DNA from: Rahnella inusitata_A
Lineage (GTDB): Bacteria > Pseudomonadota > Gammaproteobacteria > Enterobacterales > Enterobacteriaceae
DNA length: 64,000 bases
Reading direction: 5' to 3'
Assembly (NCBI RefSeq): GCF_965118895.1
Contig: NZ_CBCPJJ010000023.1
Location: 62,001 to 126,000 of the forward strand
Of this stretch, positions 36,542 to 46,168 are shown in pieces; positions within the stretch are counted from its first letter, which is position 1, and the number at the start of each line of letters is the position of its first letter. Under the pieces are notes generated by a model that had not been told where the DNA came from, searched no databases, and saw only the letters and a list, made by a program, of their open reading frames with translations. The position numbers and the translations under genes were made by a program.

Positions 36542-39500
36542 GTGAACTGACCTCCGGCGACGTAGTGTGCGGGCGCAGACGATGCCATAGGCGATGCGTC
36601 GCGCGGCTTGTGCGATCCATGTACAAGTACACCACCGGCGTGGTGAATAACGTCAGGATCTGGCTCAGCGCCAGCCCCCCAGCGATTGCCAGCCCCAGCG
36701 GGCTGCGCAGATCTGCATCGCCGCCGCTGCCAAGCGCCAGTGGCAATGCGCCAAAGAACGCCGCCAGCGTGGTCATCAGGATCGGGCGAAAACGCATCAG
36801 GCAAGCCTGAATGATCGCCTGCTGTGGCGAAAGGCCGAGGCGGCGTTCGGCGTCGAGCGCGAAGTCGATCATCATGATCGCATTCTTCTTCACGATGCCG
36901 ATCAGCAAAAGGATCCCGATCAGCGCGATCACCGTCAGTTGCGTGCCGGTCATCAGCATCAGCAGCAGTGCGCCAAGGCCGGCTGACGGCAGCGTTGAGA
37001 GAATGGTCAGCGGATGAATGTAGCTTTCATACAGCACGCCGAGGACGATATACACCGCCGCCAGCGCCGCCAGAATCAGCCACGGCATGGAGCTTGCCAG
37101 CGCCTGGAACGCCTGCGCCGTACCGGCATAGCTGCCCTGAATGGTATCCGGCAAACCAATTTTCGCCATCGCGGTTTTCAGCGCGGCCTGCGCCTGTTCC
37201 AGCGCGTAACCGTCGGCCAGGTTAAAGGCGATGGTCGTGGTTGCCGTCTGCCCCTGATGCGCCACCGAGAGGGGTGCATTCGCGCCGCTGAACGAGGTAA
37301 AGGCCGACAGCGGGATCTGTTTACCTGCGTCGGTCACTACATACAGCTGGTTCAGTACATCAGGATTGCCGGTGTAATCCGACGTCAGGTTCATCACCAC
37401 GTGATACTGGTTAAGCGTTTTGTAGATTGTCGCGATCTGCCGCTGGCTGAAGGCGTTGTTGAGCAAAGTATCGATCATCTTCACGTTAACACCGAGCTGC
37501 GTGGCGCGGTCGCGATCGATATTAAGCATCACTTCCTGCCCGCCGGTCTGCGAGTCCGAATCGACGCCGGTCAGCTCCGGCAGTGCTGCCAGCGCGGCTT
37601 TCACTTTCGGCGCCCATTCGCGCAGCAGGGAAAGATCGTCGGCCTGTAAGCTGTACTGATACTGGGCGTTGGCGCTGCGCCCACCGATGTGCAAGTCCTG
37701 CGCCGCCATCAGAAACAGCTGCGATCCCGGCACTTTGGCGGTTTCCATCATCAGGCGATTAGCCACCTGATTGGCGTTGGCGGTGCGTTTATCGAAATCT
37801 TTCAGGCGCACGAAAAACGTTGCGGTATTGCGTGACCCAAACCCGCCGCTGCCCGCAGAACTCATCACTGCCTCCACGGCCGGATCGTCCTGGATTATCT
37901 TGCTGTATTTCAGCACCTGCGGCTGGATCGACTGAAACGACGTGTTCTGATCCGCCCGCAACATGCCCATCAACATGCCGGTGTCCTGATCCGGGAAGAA
38001 GCCTTTTTCCACCACGGTATACAGGTAAAAGTTGAGCAGCACCGTCAGGAACAGCCCGACCAGCGTGATCAGCTGATGGCGCATCACCCAGCCGAGCGCC
38101 ACAGAATAGGCGGCCAGTAGTTTGTTGAGGCCGCGTTCGATCATGCGATAAATGCGCGGCTGACGTTTTTCCACCGGCGGTTTACGTTTCAGAAAACGTG
38201 CGCAGAGCATCGGCGTCAGGCTGAGCGAGACCAGCATGGAGATGATCAGTGAGACGCTGAGCGTCACCGCAAATTCGCGGAACAGACGCCCGACGATGCT
38301 GCCCATCAGCAGGATCGGGATAAATACGGCGATCAGCGACAGCGTCATTGAAAGCACGGTAAAGCTGACTTCCTGTGCGCCTTTGATAGCCGCACGCACC
38401 GGCCCCATACCTTCTTCGATATGCCGCGTAATATTTTCGAGCACCACGATGGCGTCATCGACCACAAAGCCGGTGGCGATAATCAGCGCCATCAGCGACA
38501 GGTTATCGAGGCTGTAGCCGAGCAGATACATCACCGCACAAGTGCCGATCAGGGAAACCGGCAGCGCCAGCGCAGGGATCAGCACCGCGCGCCAGTTGCG
38601 CAGGAAAACAAACACCACCGCAATTACCAGCAGCGTGGCTTCCAGCAGGGTCATTTCTGTATCGCGCAGGGAAGCGGAGACGTTCGGGGAGCGGTCGAGC
38701 GCCAGATTGAGCTGGACGTCGCCCGGCAGGCTTTCTTTCATCAGCGGCAGCGCGGCTTTGATCGCCTCGATGGTTTCCAGCATGTTCGCGCCCGCCTGAC
38801 GCGTTACGCCGATCATCACCGACGGCGTGCTGTTGTAATAGCCGACGTTGTATTTATCTTCGACCGAATCATAGACATTGGCGACGTCGCTGAGGCGGAT
38901 CGCCGCGCCGTTGATGTAGGTGATGATCAGCGTTTTGTACTGTGCTGCGGTACTTTGCTGACCGTTGCCTTCGATCATCCATGACTGGTTCGAGCCTTGC
39001 AGCAGACCTTTAGGCAGGTTGCTGGTGCTGTTGGCAATGGCCGAACGGATGGTGTCGAGGGAAATGCCGTAGGACGTGACCGCTTCCGGACGTAAATCAA
39101 TCCGCACGCCCGGCAGCGCGGAGCCGACCAGAGACACCTGTCCGACGCCGTTCACCTGCGCTATTTTCTGTTGCAGCTGGCTGGAGGCGATATCGTACAG
39201 CTCGCCTTTGCTGCGCGTGGCCGACGTCAGCGCCAGCATGATAATCGGCGCATCCGACGGGTTGGCTTTGCGGTAGGTCGGCAGCGACGGCATGCTGCTC
39301 GGCAGCAACGCGCGGGAAGCGTTGATCGCCGCCTGCACGTCACGCGCTGCGCCGTTAATGTCACGATCTAAATCGAACTGCAAAATCACGCTGGTGGAGC
39401 TTTGCGAGCTGCGCGAGGTCATCTCCGTGACGCCCGCAATCTGCCCGAGCGCCCTTTCCAGCGGCGTGGCGACGGTAGCCGCCATGGTTTCAGGGCTGGC

Positions 39501-39659
39501 ACCCGGCAAACTGGCGCTGACCAGAATGGTCGGGAAATCCACCTGCGGCAGCGGCGCGACCGGCAGCAAACGGTAACCGAGCAGACCAAGCAGCAGAACC
39601 GCCAGCGTCAGCAGCAGGGTGGCGACCGGCCGCAGGATGAAGAAGCGCGAGATATTCAT
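36531..39659 (-). CDS. mdtC: RND multidrug efflux pump subunit, MdtC/MuxC type
   Basis: 1042-residue inner-membrane proton antiporter, twelve membrane segments with two large periplasmic loops. The proton-relay Asp pair is in TGFVVDDAIVVLEN, and the PMTLAAFFGAL-like region is present in TTLAAFFGALPLALG. It forms a hetero-trimer with the MdtB-type subunit. The start overlaps the preceding mdtB-type gene by 4 bases. E. coli MdtABC exports bile salts, novobiocin and zinc complexes; the substrate here is inferred only. Confidence 0.93.
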   Translation of the reverse strand: MNISRFFILRPVATLLLTLAVLLLGLLGYRLLPVAPLPQVDFPTILVSASLPGASPETMAATVATPLERALGQIAGVTEMTSRSSQSSTSVILQFDLDRDINGAARDVQAAINASRALLPSSMPSLPTYRKANPSDAPIIMLALTSATRSKGELYDIASSQLQQKIAQVNGVGQVSLVGSALPGVRIDLRPEAVTSYGISLDTIRSAIANSTSNLPKGLLQGSNQSWMIEGNGQQSTAAQYKTLIITYINGAAIRLSDVANVYDSVEDKYNVGYYNSTPSVMIGVTRQAGANMLETIEAIKAALPLMKESLPGDVQLNLALDRSPNVSASLRDTEMTLLEATLLVIAVVFVFLRNWRAVLIPALALPVSLIGTCAVMYLLGYSLDNLSLMALIIATGFVVDDAIVVLENITRHIEEGMGPVRAAIKGAQEVSFTVLSMTLSLIAVFIPILLMGSIVGRLFREFAVTLSVSLIISMLVSLSLTPMLCARFLKRKPPVEKRQPRIYRMIERGLNKLLAAYSVALGWVMRHQLITLVGLFLTVLLNFYLYTVVEKGFFPDQDTGMLMGMLRADQNTSFQSIQPQVLKYSKIIQDDPAVEAVMSSAGSGGFGSRNTATFFVRLKDFDKRTANANQVANRLMMETAKVPGSQLFLMAAQDLHIGGRSANAQYQYSLQADDLSLLREWAPKVKAALAALPELTGVDSDSQTGGQEVMLNIDRDRATQLGVNVKMIDTLLNNAFSQRQIATIYKTLNQYHVVMNLTSDYTGNPDVLNQLYVVTDAGKQIPLSAFTSFSGANAPLSVAHQGQTATTTIAFNLADGYALEQAQAALKTAMAKIGLPDTIQGSYAGTAQAFQALASSMPWLILAALAAVYIVLGVLYESYIHPLTILSTLPSAGLGALLLMLMTGTQLTVIALIGILLLIGIVKKNAIMMIDFALDAERRLGLSPQQAIIQACLMRFRPILMTTLAAFFGALPLALGSGGDADLRSPLGLAIAGGLALSQILTLFTTPVVYLYMDRTSRATHRLWHRLRPHTTSPEVSSHDR

Positions 39660-42600
39660 CGGTTGTCCGCCCGCTGCGCGGCACGACGGTGGCGCGGATT
39701 AAAGCGGTGCGAAAGGTTGTCGAACATCAGGTAGATCACCGGCGTGGAGAACAGCGTCAGGATCTGACTGAAGATCAGACCGCCGACGATCACAAGCCCC
39801 AGCGGCTGGCGCAGTTCCGCGCCGGATCCGCTGGCCAGCATCAGCGGCAATGCACCGAGCAGCGCGGCCATGGTGGTCATCATGATCGGGCGAAAACGCA
39901 GTAAACAGGCCTGATGAATTGCCTCACGCGGCGATAACCCCTGCTTATTTTCCGCTTCCAGTGCGAAGTCGATCATCATAATGGCGTTCTTTTTGACGAT
40001 CCCGATCAGCAGGATCACCCCGATCAACGCGATCAGGCTGAACTCGGTTCCGGCAAAGATCAGCGACAACAGCGCGCCCACCGCCGCCGACGGCAGCGTG
40101 GAAAGAATGGTCACCGGATGGATAAAGCTTTCGTACAGAATGCCGAGCACCACGTACATGGTCAGCAGCGCGGCGAGGATCAGCCACAGCGTATTGCCGG
40201 TCGCGCTTTCAAACGAGGCTGCCGCCCCCTGATAGCGCAGCGTGATGCTGTCCGGCATTGCGATATCCGCTATGGTCGTTTTGATCGCCTGCTGCGCCTG
40301 CTCCAGCGAATAACCGTCGTTAAGGTTGAAGGAAACCGTTACCGCCGGGAACTGGTTAAGGCGTGCCTGCAACAGCGCGCCGGTGCGCATGTGGATTTTG
40401 GCGATCGACGTCAGTTTCACCATACCATTGCTGGAACTGCTGGTGCTGGTGGATGACGTGGAACTGCCTGATGCGGTGGTCGTTGAGGACGCCGCGTTGC
40501 TGTTTGAGGTTGTGCTGCTGGTCGCTGATGTCGTGGCGTTGCTCGCCAGATAGATGTCATCGAACGAAGCAGGCGACTGCTGGAACTGCGGCGCAACTTC
40601 CAGCACCACGCGGTACTGGTTAGCCTGAGTAAAGATGGTGGACACCAGACGCTGACCGAAGGCGTTGTACAGCGCGGTATCGACGTCAGACGCCGTAATG
40701 CCGTAACGCGCGGCGGCGTCGCGATCTAATTCCACGTAGGCTATTTGCCCCTGATTTTGCAGGTTGCTGACCGCATCGCCAAATTCCGGCTGCTCGCTGA
40801 GTTTCGCCAGCAGTTTCGGCGTCCACTCCACCAGATTTTCGCTGTCTGAATCATCGAGCGTGAACTGGTATTGACTCGGCGTCACCTGATCGTCAACGGT
40901 CAGATCCTGCGATGCCTGCAAATACAGTTCGATACCCGGCACACCGGCAGTTTCCTGTTTCAGACGCTCGATGATCGCCGGCGCACGTTCGCTGCGTTCA
41001 TCAAAAGATTTCAGGCTGATCTGCAACCGGCCGCTGTTCAGGCTGGTGTTATTGCCGTCCACGCCGATGGTTGAAGCGACGCTTTCGACATCCGGATCTT
41101 TGAGAATCGCGGCAGCCAGTAACTGCTGACGGCGCCCCATTTCGCCAAAGGACACGTCCTGCGACGCCTGCGTAATGCCCTGAATCATCCCGGTATCCTG
41201 CGACGGGAAGAAGCCTTTTGGCACAATCACATACAGCAGCGCGGTGAAAACTAACGTGGCGGCGGCAACCAGCAGGGTGAGTTTTTGATGGTTAAGCACC
41301 ACGATCAACATGCGGTCATAACCGGCGATCATCTTATCGAAGAATTCGCCGCCTTTGCGGTAGAACTTACTCTGTTTTTCCTCCGGCGTATGGCGCAGCA
41401 AATAGGCACACAGCATCGGGGTGAGCGTCAGCGAGACGACCATCGACACCAGTATCGACACCGCCAGCGTGATGGCAAATTCGCGGAACAGGCGCCCCAC
41501 CACGTCACCCATAAACAGCAGCGGGATCAGTACGGCGATAAGAGAAAAAGTCAGGGAAATGATGGTGAAACCGATCTGTTTCGAGCCTTTCAGCGCCGCC
41601 TGCATCGGGGTTTCGCCCTCTTCCAGGCGTCGCGAAATGTTTTCCACCACCACGATGGCGTCATCGATAACGAAGCCGGTGGCGATGGTCAGGGCCATCA
41701 GCGATAAGTTATTCAGGCTGAAGCCGCACAGGTACATCACACCGAAGGTGCCGATTAGCGACAGCGGCACCGCGACGCTTGGGATAAGGGTCGCCGCCAC
41801 GTTACGCAGGAACAGGAAGGTCACCATCACCACCAGCGCAATCGACAGCAACAATTCGAACTGAACGTCGCTGATCGAGGCACGGATGGTCTGGGTCCGG
41901 TCAGACAGAATGCTGACTTTGACCGAGTCCGGCAGCGCTTCCTGCAATTTCGGCAACTGGGCTTTAATCGCATCCACCACCTGAATCACGTTGGCACCGG
42001 GCTGGCGCTGAACGCTGATAATGATCGCCGGTTCTTTATTCGCCCACGCGGACAGATACTGGTTTTCAGGCGCTTCGGACAGCGTGGCGATATCGCGCAA
42101 ACGCAGCGCAGCGCCGTTTTCGTAAGTCACAATCAGGTTGGCGTATTCGGACGCGGTGCGCAGCTGATCGTTAGCATCAATGGTGATCGAATGATGCGGG
42201 CCGTCGAAACCGCCTTTGGAACCGTTGACGTTGCTGTTACCGATCAGCGTGTTAATGGATTCCAGCGTGAGGTTATGCGCCGCCAGTTTGCGTGGATCTA
42301 CCTGGACGCGGATGGCAGGCTGATGCCCGCCCGCCAGCGTCACCATGCCGACGCCGGAAATTTGCGAAAGCTTCAGCGCTACGCGGGTGTTCACCAAATC
42401 CTGCACTTTGGTCAGCGGCAGCGATTCGGAGGTGACGGCCAGCGTCAGTACTGCGGCATCCGCCGGGTTCACTTTTTTATAGGTCGGCGGATTGGGTAAA
42501 TCTTTCGGCAGCAGGCTGTCGGCGGCGTTGATTGCGGCCTGCACTTCCTGCTCGGCGACGTCGAGAGACAGATCCAGCGAGAATTTCAGCGTAATGATCG

Positions 42601-42865
42601 AAGAGCCGCTGGCGCTGGTGGAATACATCTGGCTCAAACCGGCCATCTGGCCGAGCTGGCGTTCAAGCGGCGCGGTAATCCCCGACGCCATCACGTCCGG
42701 ACTGGCACCCGGATAGAGCGTGGTCACCTGAATAGTCGGATAATCGACCTGCGGCAGCGCCGAGGTAGAGAGCATGTTGTAGGCAAAAATGCCCGACAGC
42801 AGCACGGCGACCATCAGCAGAATGGTCGCAACCGGCCTTTGAATAAAGAGGCGTGAAGGATTCAT
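39656..42865 (-). CDS. mdtB: RND multidrug efflux pump subunit, MdtB/MuxB type, with Ser/Thr-rich insert
   Basis: 1069-residue partner pump, about 29 longer than E. coli MdtB (1040). The proton-relay motif TGFVIDDAIVVVEN is present. Residues about 773-813, in the second periplasmic loop between FDDIYLAS and GMVKLTSIAKI, are a run of Ser, Thr, Ala, Gly and Asn that I do not expect in the family. The frame is open on both sides and the rest is normal, so it is a real in-frame insertion. Translationally coupled to both neighbours by 4-base overlaps. Confidence 0.93.
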   Translation of the reverse strand: MNPSRLFIQRPVATILLMVAVLLSGIFAYNMLSTSALPQVDYPTIQVTTLYPGASPDVMASGITAPLERQLGQMAGLSQMYSTSASGSSIITLKFSLDLSLDVAEQEVQAAINAADSLLPKDLPNPPTYKKVNPADAAVLTLAVTSESLPLTKVQDLVNTRVALKLSQISGVGMVTLAGGHQPAIRVQVDPRKLAAHNLTLESINTLIGNSNVNGSKGGFDGPHHSITIDANDQLRTASEYANLIVTYENGAALRLRDIATLSEAPENQYLSAWANKEPAIIISVQRQPGANVIQVVDAIKAQLPKLQEALPDSVKVSILSDRTQTIRASISDVQFELLLSIALVVMVTFLFLRNVAATLIPSVAVPLSLIGTFGVMYLCGFSLNNLSLMALTIATGFVIDDAIVVVENISRRLEEGETPMQAALKGSKQIGFTIISLTFSLIAVLIPLLFMGDVVGRLFREFAITLAVSILVSMVVSLTLTPMLCAYLLRHTPEEKQSKFYRKGGEFFDKMIAGYDRMLIVVLNHQKLTLLVAAATLVFTALLYVIVPKGFFPSQDTGMIQGITQASQDVSFGEMGRRQQLLAAAILKDPDVESVASTIGVDGNNTSLNSGRLQISLKSFDERSERAPAIIERLKQETAGVPGIELYLQASQDLTVDDQVTPSQYQFTLDDSDSENLVEWTPKLLAKLSEQPEFGDAVSNLQNQGQIAYVELDRDAAARYGITASDVDTALYNAFGQRLVSTIFTQANQYRVVLEVAPQFQQSPASFDDIYLASNATTSATSSTTSNSNAASSTTTASGSSTSSTSTSSSSNGMVKLTSIAKIHMRTGALLQARLNQFPAVTVSFNLNDGYSLEQAQQAIKTTIADIAMPDSITLRYQGAAASFESATGNTLWLILAALLTMYVVLGILYESFIHPVTILSTLPSAAVGALLSLIFAGTEFSLIALIGVILLIGIVKKNAIMMIDFALEAENKQGLSPREAIHQACLLRFRPIMMTTMAALLGALPLMLASGSGAELRQPLGLVIVGGLIFSQILTLFSTPVIYLMFDNLSHRFNPRHRRAAQRADNR

Positions 42866-44154
42866 TTCGGCCCGCTGTCTTTGCCGGTCGTGGCTTTATC
42901 GACACCAGCGCCTTGCTCACGCGCTTTCGAAGAACCGGCAGCGGCGGCATCCTCGGTATTGGCGGTCACCACCTGCACTTTCGCGCCGTTTGTCAGACGA
43001 TCAATGCCGGTCGTCACCACTTGTTCGCCCGGCTTCACGCCCGACAATATCGCTACCTGGCTGTCACCAAAGTCCGGCCCGGATTTCACCGCGCGGCGCT
43101 CGATGGTGTTATCAGCTTTGATCACGTACACAAAATCGCCGTTACTGCTCAACTGCAACGCCGCTGCCGGAATAACCGTGGCGTCTTTGAGCGTAGAAAC
43201 CTGTAAGCGGGCGTTCACAAACTGGTTTGGATAGAGTTTTTCATCCGCATTATTGAACAGCGCTTTCAGCTTGATACTGCCGGTGCTGCTATCAATTTCA
43301 TTACTGATAAATTGCAGCTGGCCCTGATCGAGCACTTCGCTGCCGTCCTGATTAAAGGCGGTGGTCGGCAGTTTATTGCCGCCGCGCAGCGCTTTGAGCA
43401 GGGTTTGCAGATTGCTTTGCGGCACGCTGAAGGTGACAGCAATCGGCTGCGTCTGGGTAATGGTGACGATACCGGTCGTTGAGCTGCTGGTGACCATATT
43501 GCCCGGATCGACCAGACGTAACCCTACGTGGCCGCTGACCGGCGCGGTGATTTTCGCGAACTCAAGATTCAGTTTGGCGGCATCTATTTGCGCCTGATCG
43601 GCTTTCATCGCCCCGGCGTACTGCCCGGCGGTCGCAATCTGGCTTTCCAGATCCTGACGCGCTAAAGAGTCCTGCGCATACAGTTTGCGGTAACGCGCCA
43701 GCGTCAGCTCAGCGCTTCTCGACAGCGCCTGATTCTGCGCCAGTGAGCCCTGATACTGCTCAAGCGTCGCCTGATAGCTGCGCGGATCAATTTGCGCCAG
43801 CAACTGCCCCTGCTCGACTTTCTGCCCTTCGGTGAAATACACCTTCATCAGCTGGCCATCGACCCGGCTGGTGACCGTCACGGTGGCATTCGCCACCACG
43901 GTACCCAGCGCACGCAGATAGACCGGCACATCCGCCTGCGTGGCTTTTCCGGCCTGCACCGGCGTATCCATCCCCATCATCATCTGGCCGCGCATCGCGC
44001 GCATACCGCCGCGCCCTGGTCCTTTTTTACCCGCGGATTCGGACGAACTCTGATGGAAAGCAAAGAACCAGACCAGGATCGCCGCAATGATGATGGCGAT
44101 GATGACCCACACGAAGGTGCGTTTTTTAGAGCGAGATGAGGCAGTCGGCAGCAT
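42862..44154 (-). CDS. mdtA: RND efflux periplasmic adaptor, MdtA/MuxA type
   Basis: Membrane-fusion protein of 430 residues from ATG 44154. An N-terminal membrane anchor (TFVWVIIAIIIAAILVWFF) is followed by a Gly/Met/Arg-rich stretch, the lipoyl half-motifs (VTSRVDGQLMKVYFTEGQ, APVSGHVGLRLVDPG), a helical hairpin and the beta-barrel. The open frame extends to a TTG at 44211, but E. coli MdtA aligns from about 44154. First gene of the four-gene efflux operon. Confidence 0.92.
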   Translation of the reverse strand: MLPTASSRSKKRTFVWVIIAIIIAAILVWFFAFHQSSSESAGKKGPGRGGMRAMRGQMMMGMDTPVQAGKATQADVPVYLRALGTVVANATVTVTSRVDGQLMKVYFTEGQKVEQGQLLAQIDPRSYQATLEQYQGSLAQNQALSRSAELTLARYRKLYAQDSLARQDLESQIATAGQYAGAMKADQAQIDAAKLNLEFAKITAPVSGHVGLRLVDPGNMVTSSSTTGIVTITQTQPIAVTFSVPQSNLQTLLKALRGGNKLPTTAFNQDGSEVLDQGQLQFISNEIDSSTGSIKLKALFNNADEKLYPNQFVNARLQVSTLKDATVIPAAALQLSSNGDFVYVIKADNTIERRAVKSGPDFGDSQVAILSGVKPGEQVVTTGIDRLTNGAKVQVVTANTEDAAAAGSSKAREQGAGVDKATTGKDSGPK

Positions 44155-44626
44155 AAATTTCTTGATTTCGCAGTATTGATGAGGAGAAAACAGCTGAAAA
44201 TTGACCTTCAACCAGAGATTTTATTGTTCGGCAAAAAAACCATTATCCCTGAAAACCACGGGTGGCTGTTTTTAGGACAACGTAAAGATTTCGTTAGTAA
44301 TTAAGAATATGTATTTCAATCATCCGGATGAATTATACCCGCTAATTTAGCCTTTAGAGGTAGCCAATGTTAAGGACTAAATGAGAATGAAAGTTGAAGA
44401 AGGAAGCAGAAAATTTTCAGGAACTGTCAACGCCGCCCGGAATTTTGTCAGGAATACGCTGATTTAGCATGAAAAATAAACAACCACATCATCCAAATGG
44501 TTTAAAAAAGTAGAGGTAAATCCTGAAAATTGCATTCATTGATAATTTATATTGTTTGAGCTGACCGCCCCTTGATATGGTTAATTTTCTGGTTGTTTTT
44601 CATCTTCATGGCAGGGAATCGGGAGA
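44155..44626. other. AT-rich control region upstream of the efflux operon
   Basis: 472 bases with no recognised gene between divergent transcripts. It must hold the efflux-operon promoter and that of the amidotransferase gene. I do not see a BaeR-like box or a convincing dyad. Confidence 0.55.
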
Positions 44627-45445
44627 ATGCATACAAAATTTCAATCCAGACCGGTAATCGGGGTCACGCTCGACAGCGAGGAAGCCGGGGGCTACGCCGA
44701 CTTTCCATGGTACGCCTTACGTCAGAACTACATGGAAAGTCTGGCAGAGCTGGGGGCTGTACCGCTGGCATTGCCGCATCATGCCGATCTGGCGGATGAG
44801 TATCTCGTGCTGTGCGACGGGATTGTTGTGACCGGCGGCGCGTTTGACGTCCCACCCGAGTTGTTCAATGAGCAGCAGACCAGCAGTCAGGTGCGACTGA
44901 AACCTGGCCGCACCGAATTCGAAAAAGCCATCGTCAAAGGCGCGATGCAGCGCAACATGCCGCTGCTGGGCATCTGTGGCGGCCAGCAACTGCTGGCAGT
45001 CCTTACCGGCGGCACGTTGCATCAGCATATTCCCGATGCGCTGCCTGATGCGCTCGAGCACAGCACCACCGTCGATACCGAAAATGCCGGAGGCAAAAAG
45101 CGCGCTCGCCATCAGGTTGAGATCGTCAAAGGGTCGCTGCTTAGCCGCTGCGTTGACAGCCTGCACTATGAGGTCAACAGTTCGCATCATCAGGCGGTGA
45201 AATCTGTCGGCGAAGGTTGCCGCATTAATGCGTATGCGCCGGACGGCGTGATCGAAGGCATCGAGTGCGAAGGCTATGACTTTTGCCTTGGCGTGCAGTG
45301 GCACCCGGAATATCAGCAACATCAGCAGGATACACAATTGCTGAACGCGCTGGTGTCAGCGGCTTCGCGTTACAAGCATTCTATGCGCAGTTCGGCGCGG
45401 GCGATGACCGACGCAATGACGCGCAAAGGGAAAGAAGAGGCATGA
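44627..45445 (+). CDS. Class I glutamine amidotransferase-like gamma-glutamyl hydrolase (peptidase C26, PuuD-like)
   Basis: 272-residue cytoplasmic hydrolase. The nucleophile is the Cys of LLGICGGQQLL and the His/Glu pair is in VQWHPEYQ, the C26 triad. PuuD hydrolyses gamma-glutamyl-GABA, but no putrescine-utilisation genes are nearby. Instead its TGA overlaps the ATG of a VanY-type carboxypeptidase (ATGA), so a link with gamma-glutamyl bonds of peptidoglycan peptides is possible; this is inference. Confidence 0.85.
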   Translation: MHTKFQSRPVIGVTLDSEEAGGYADFPWYALRQNYMESLAELGAVPLALPHHADLADEYLVLCDGIVVTGGAFDVPPELFNEQQTSSQVRLKPGRTEFEKAIVKGAMQRNMPLLGICGGQQLLAVLTGGTLHQHIPDALPDALEHSTTVDTENAGGKKRARHQVEIVKGSLLSRCVDSLHYEVNSSHHQAVKSVGEGCRINAYAPDGVIEGIECEGYDFCLGVQWHPEYQQHQQDTQLLNALVSAASRYKHSMRSSARAMTDAMTRKGKEEA

Positions 45446-45984
45446 ATCAGGCGGTGCTGAAAACCAAAACAGACCAGATGTTGCGGGATCTGATCATCGA
45501 CCCGTTGGTTATCGCACACCGCACTCTGCCGTACTTCGAGCAAGTAAGTGAGCACTTACTTGTGGACGCAGAGACCGATGCGGACACCGGTAAAATCTAC
45601 CGTCTGATCTCCCCTGCCGCGCAGGCATGGCGGACGATGAAACAGCAGGCCGCCGCCGAAGGCATCGCCATTTATCTGGTATCCGCGTGGCGCAGTCTGG
45701 AATATCAGGCGGGTCTTATCCGCGCGAAGCAGGATGCCGGACTTCCGCCCGAAAACTTCTTTACCTCACTGGCACCGCCCGGATGCAGCGAGCATCACAC
45801 CGGCTGCGCCGTGGATATCAATACTCCCGGTTGTGATGAAGTCACCGGCGTGTTCGGTGAAACCGACGCTTTCGCATGGCTGAAAGCCAACGCCGCGCGC
45901 TTTGGCTTCGTGATGTCTTTTCCGCTGAACAACCCGTGGGGATTCATCTACGAACCGTGGCACTGGTGCTGGCACCCGCAATAA
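45442..45984 (+). CDS. D-Ala-D-Ala carboxypeptidase family protein (VanY/peptidase M15B)
   Basis: 180-residue zinc peptidase. The first metal motif is SEHHTGCAVDI (SxHxxGxAxD) and the second is EPWHWCW. No signal peptide or membrane anchor is visible, which is unusual because most VanY/LdcB enzymes work outside the membrane; a cytoplasmic muropeptide-recycling role is possible. Start chosen at ATG 45442, coupled to the upstream gene and preceded by AGAAGAGG. Confidence 0.85.
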   Translation: MNQAVLKTKTDQMLRDLIIDPLVIAHRTLPYFEQVSEHLLVDAETDADTGKIYRLISPAAQAWRTMKQQAAAEGIAIYLVSAWRSLEYQAGLIRAKQDAGLPPENFFTSLAPPGCSEHHTGCAVDINTPGCDEVTGVFGETDAFAWLKANAARFGFVMSFPLNNPWGFIYEPWHWCWHPQ

Positions 45985-46168
45985 CGCCATGTCGCCTAAA
46001 CGGGTGATCTGCCTCTCACTTTCCATAACTAAAATTGTCCCTAAAACATTTTTCTGTTAGGCCAATTTTCTATTTCATTTTTAGAACAAATAAAACACAC
46101 TATGCCCTCAAAAGGCTTCCTGAGAAGCGAGCCTGGTCTTTACACCTTCTAATAAGTCATAAATTTCA

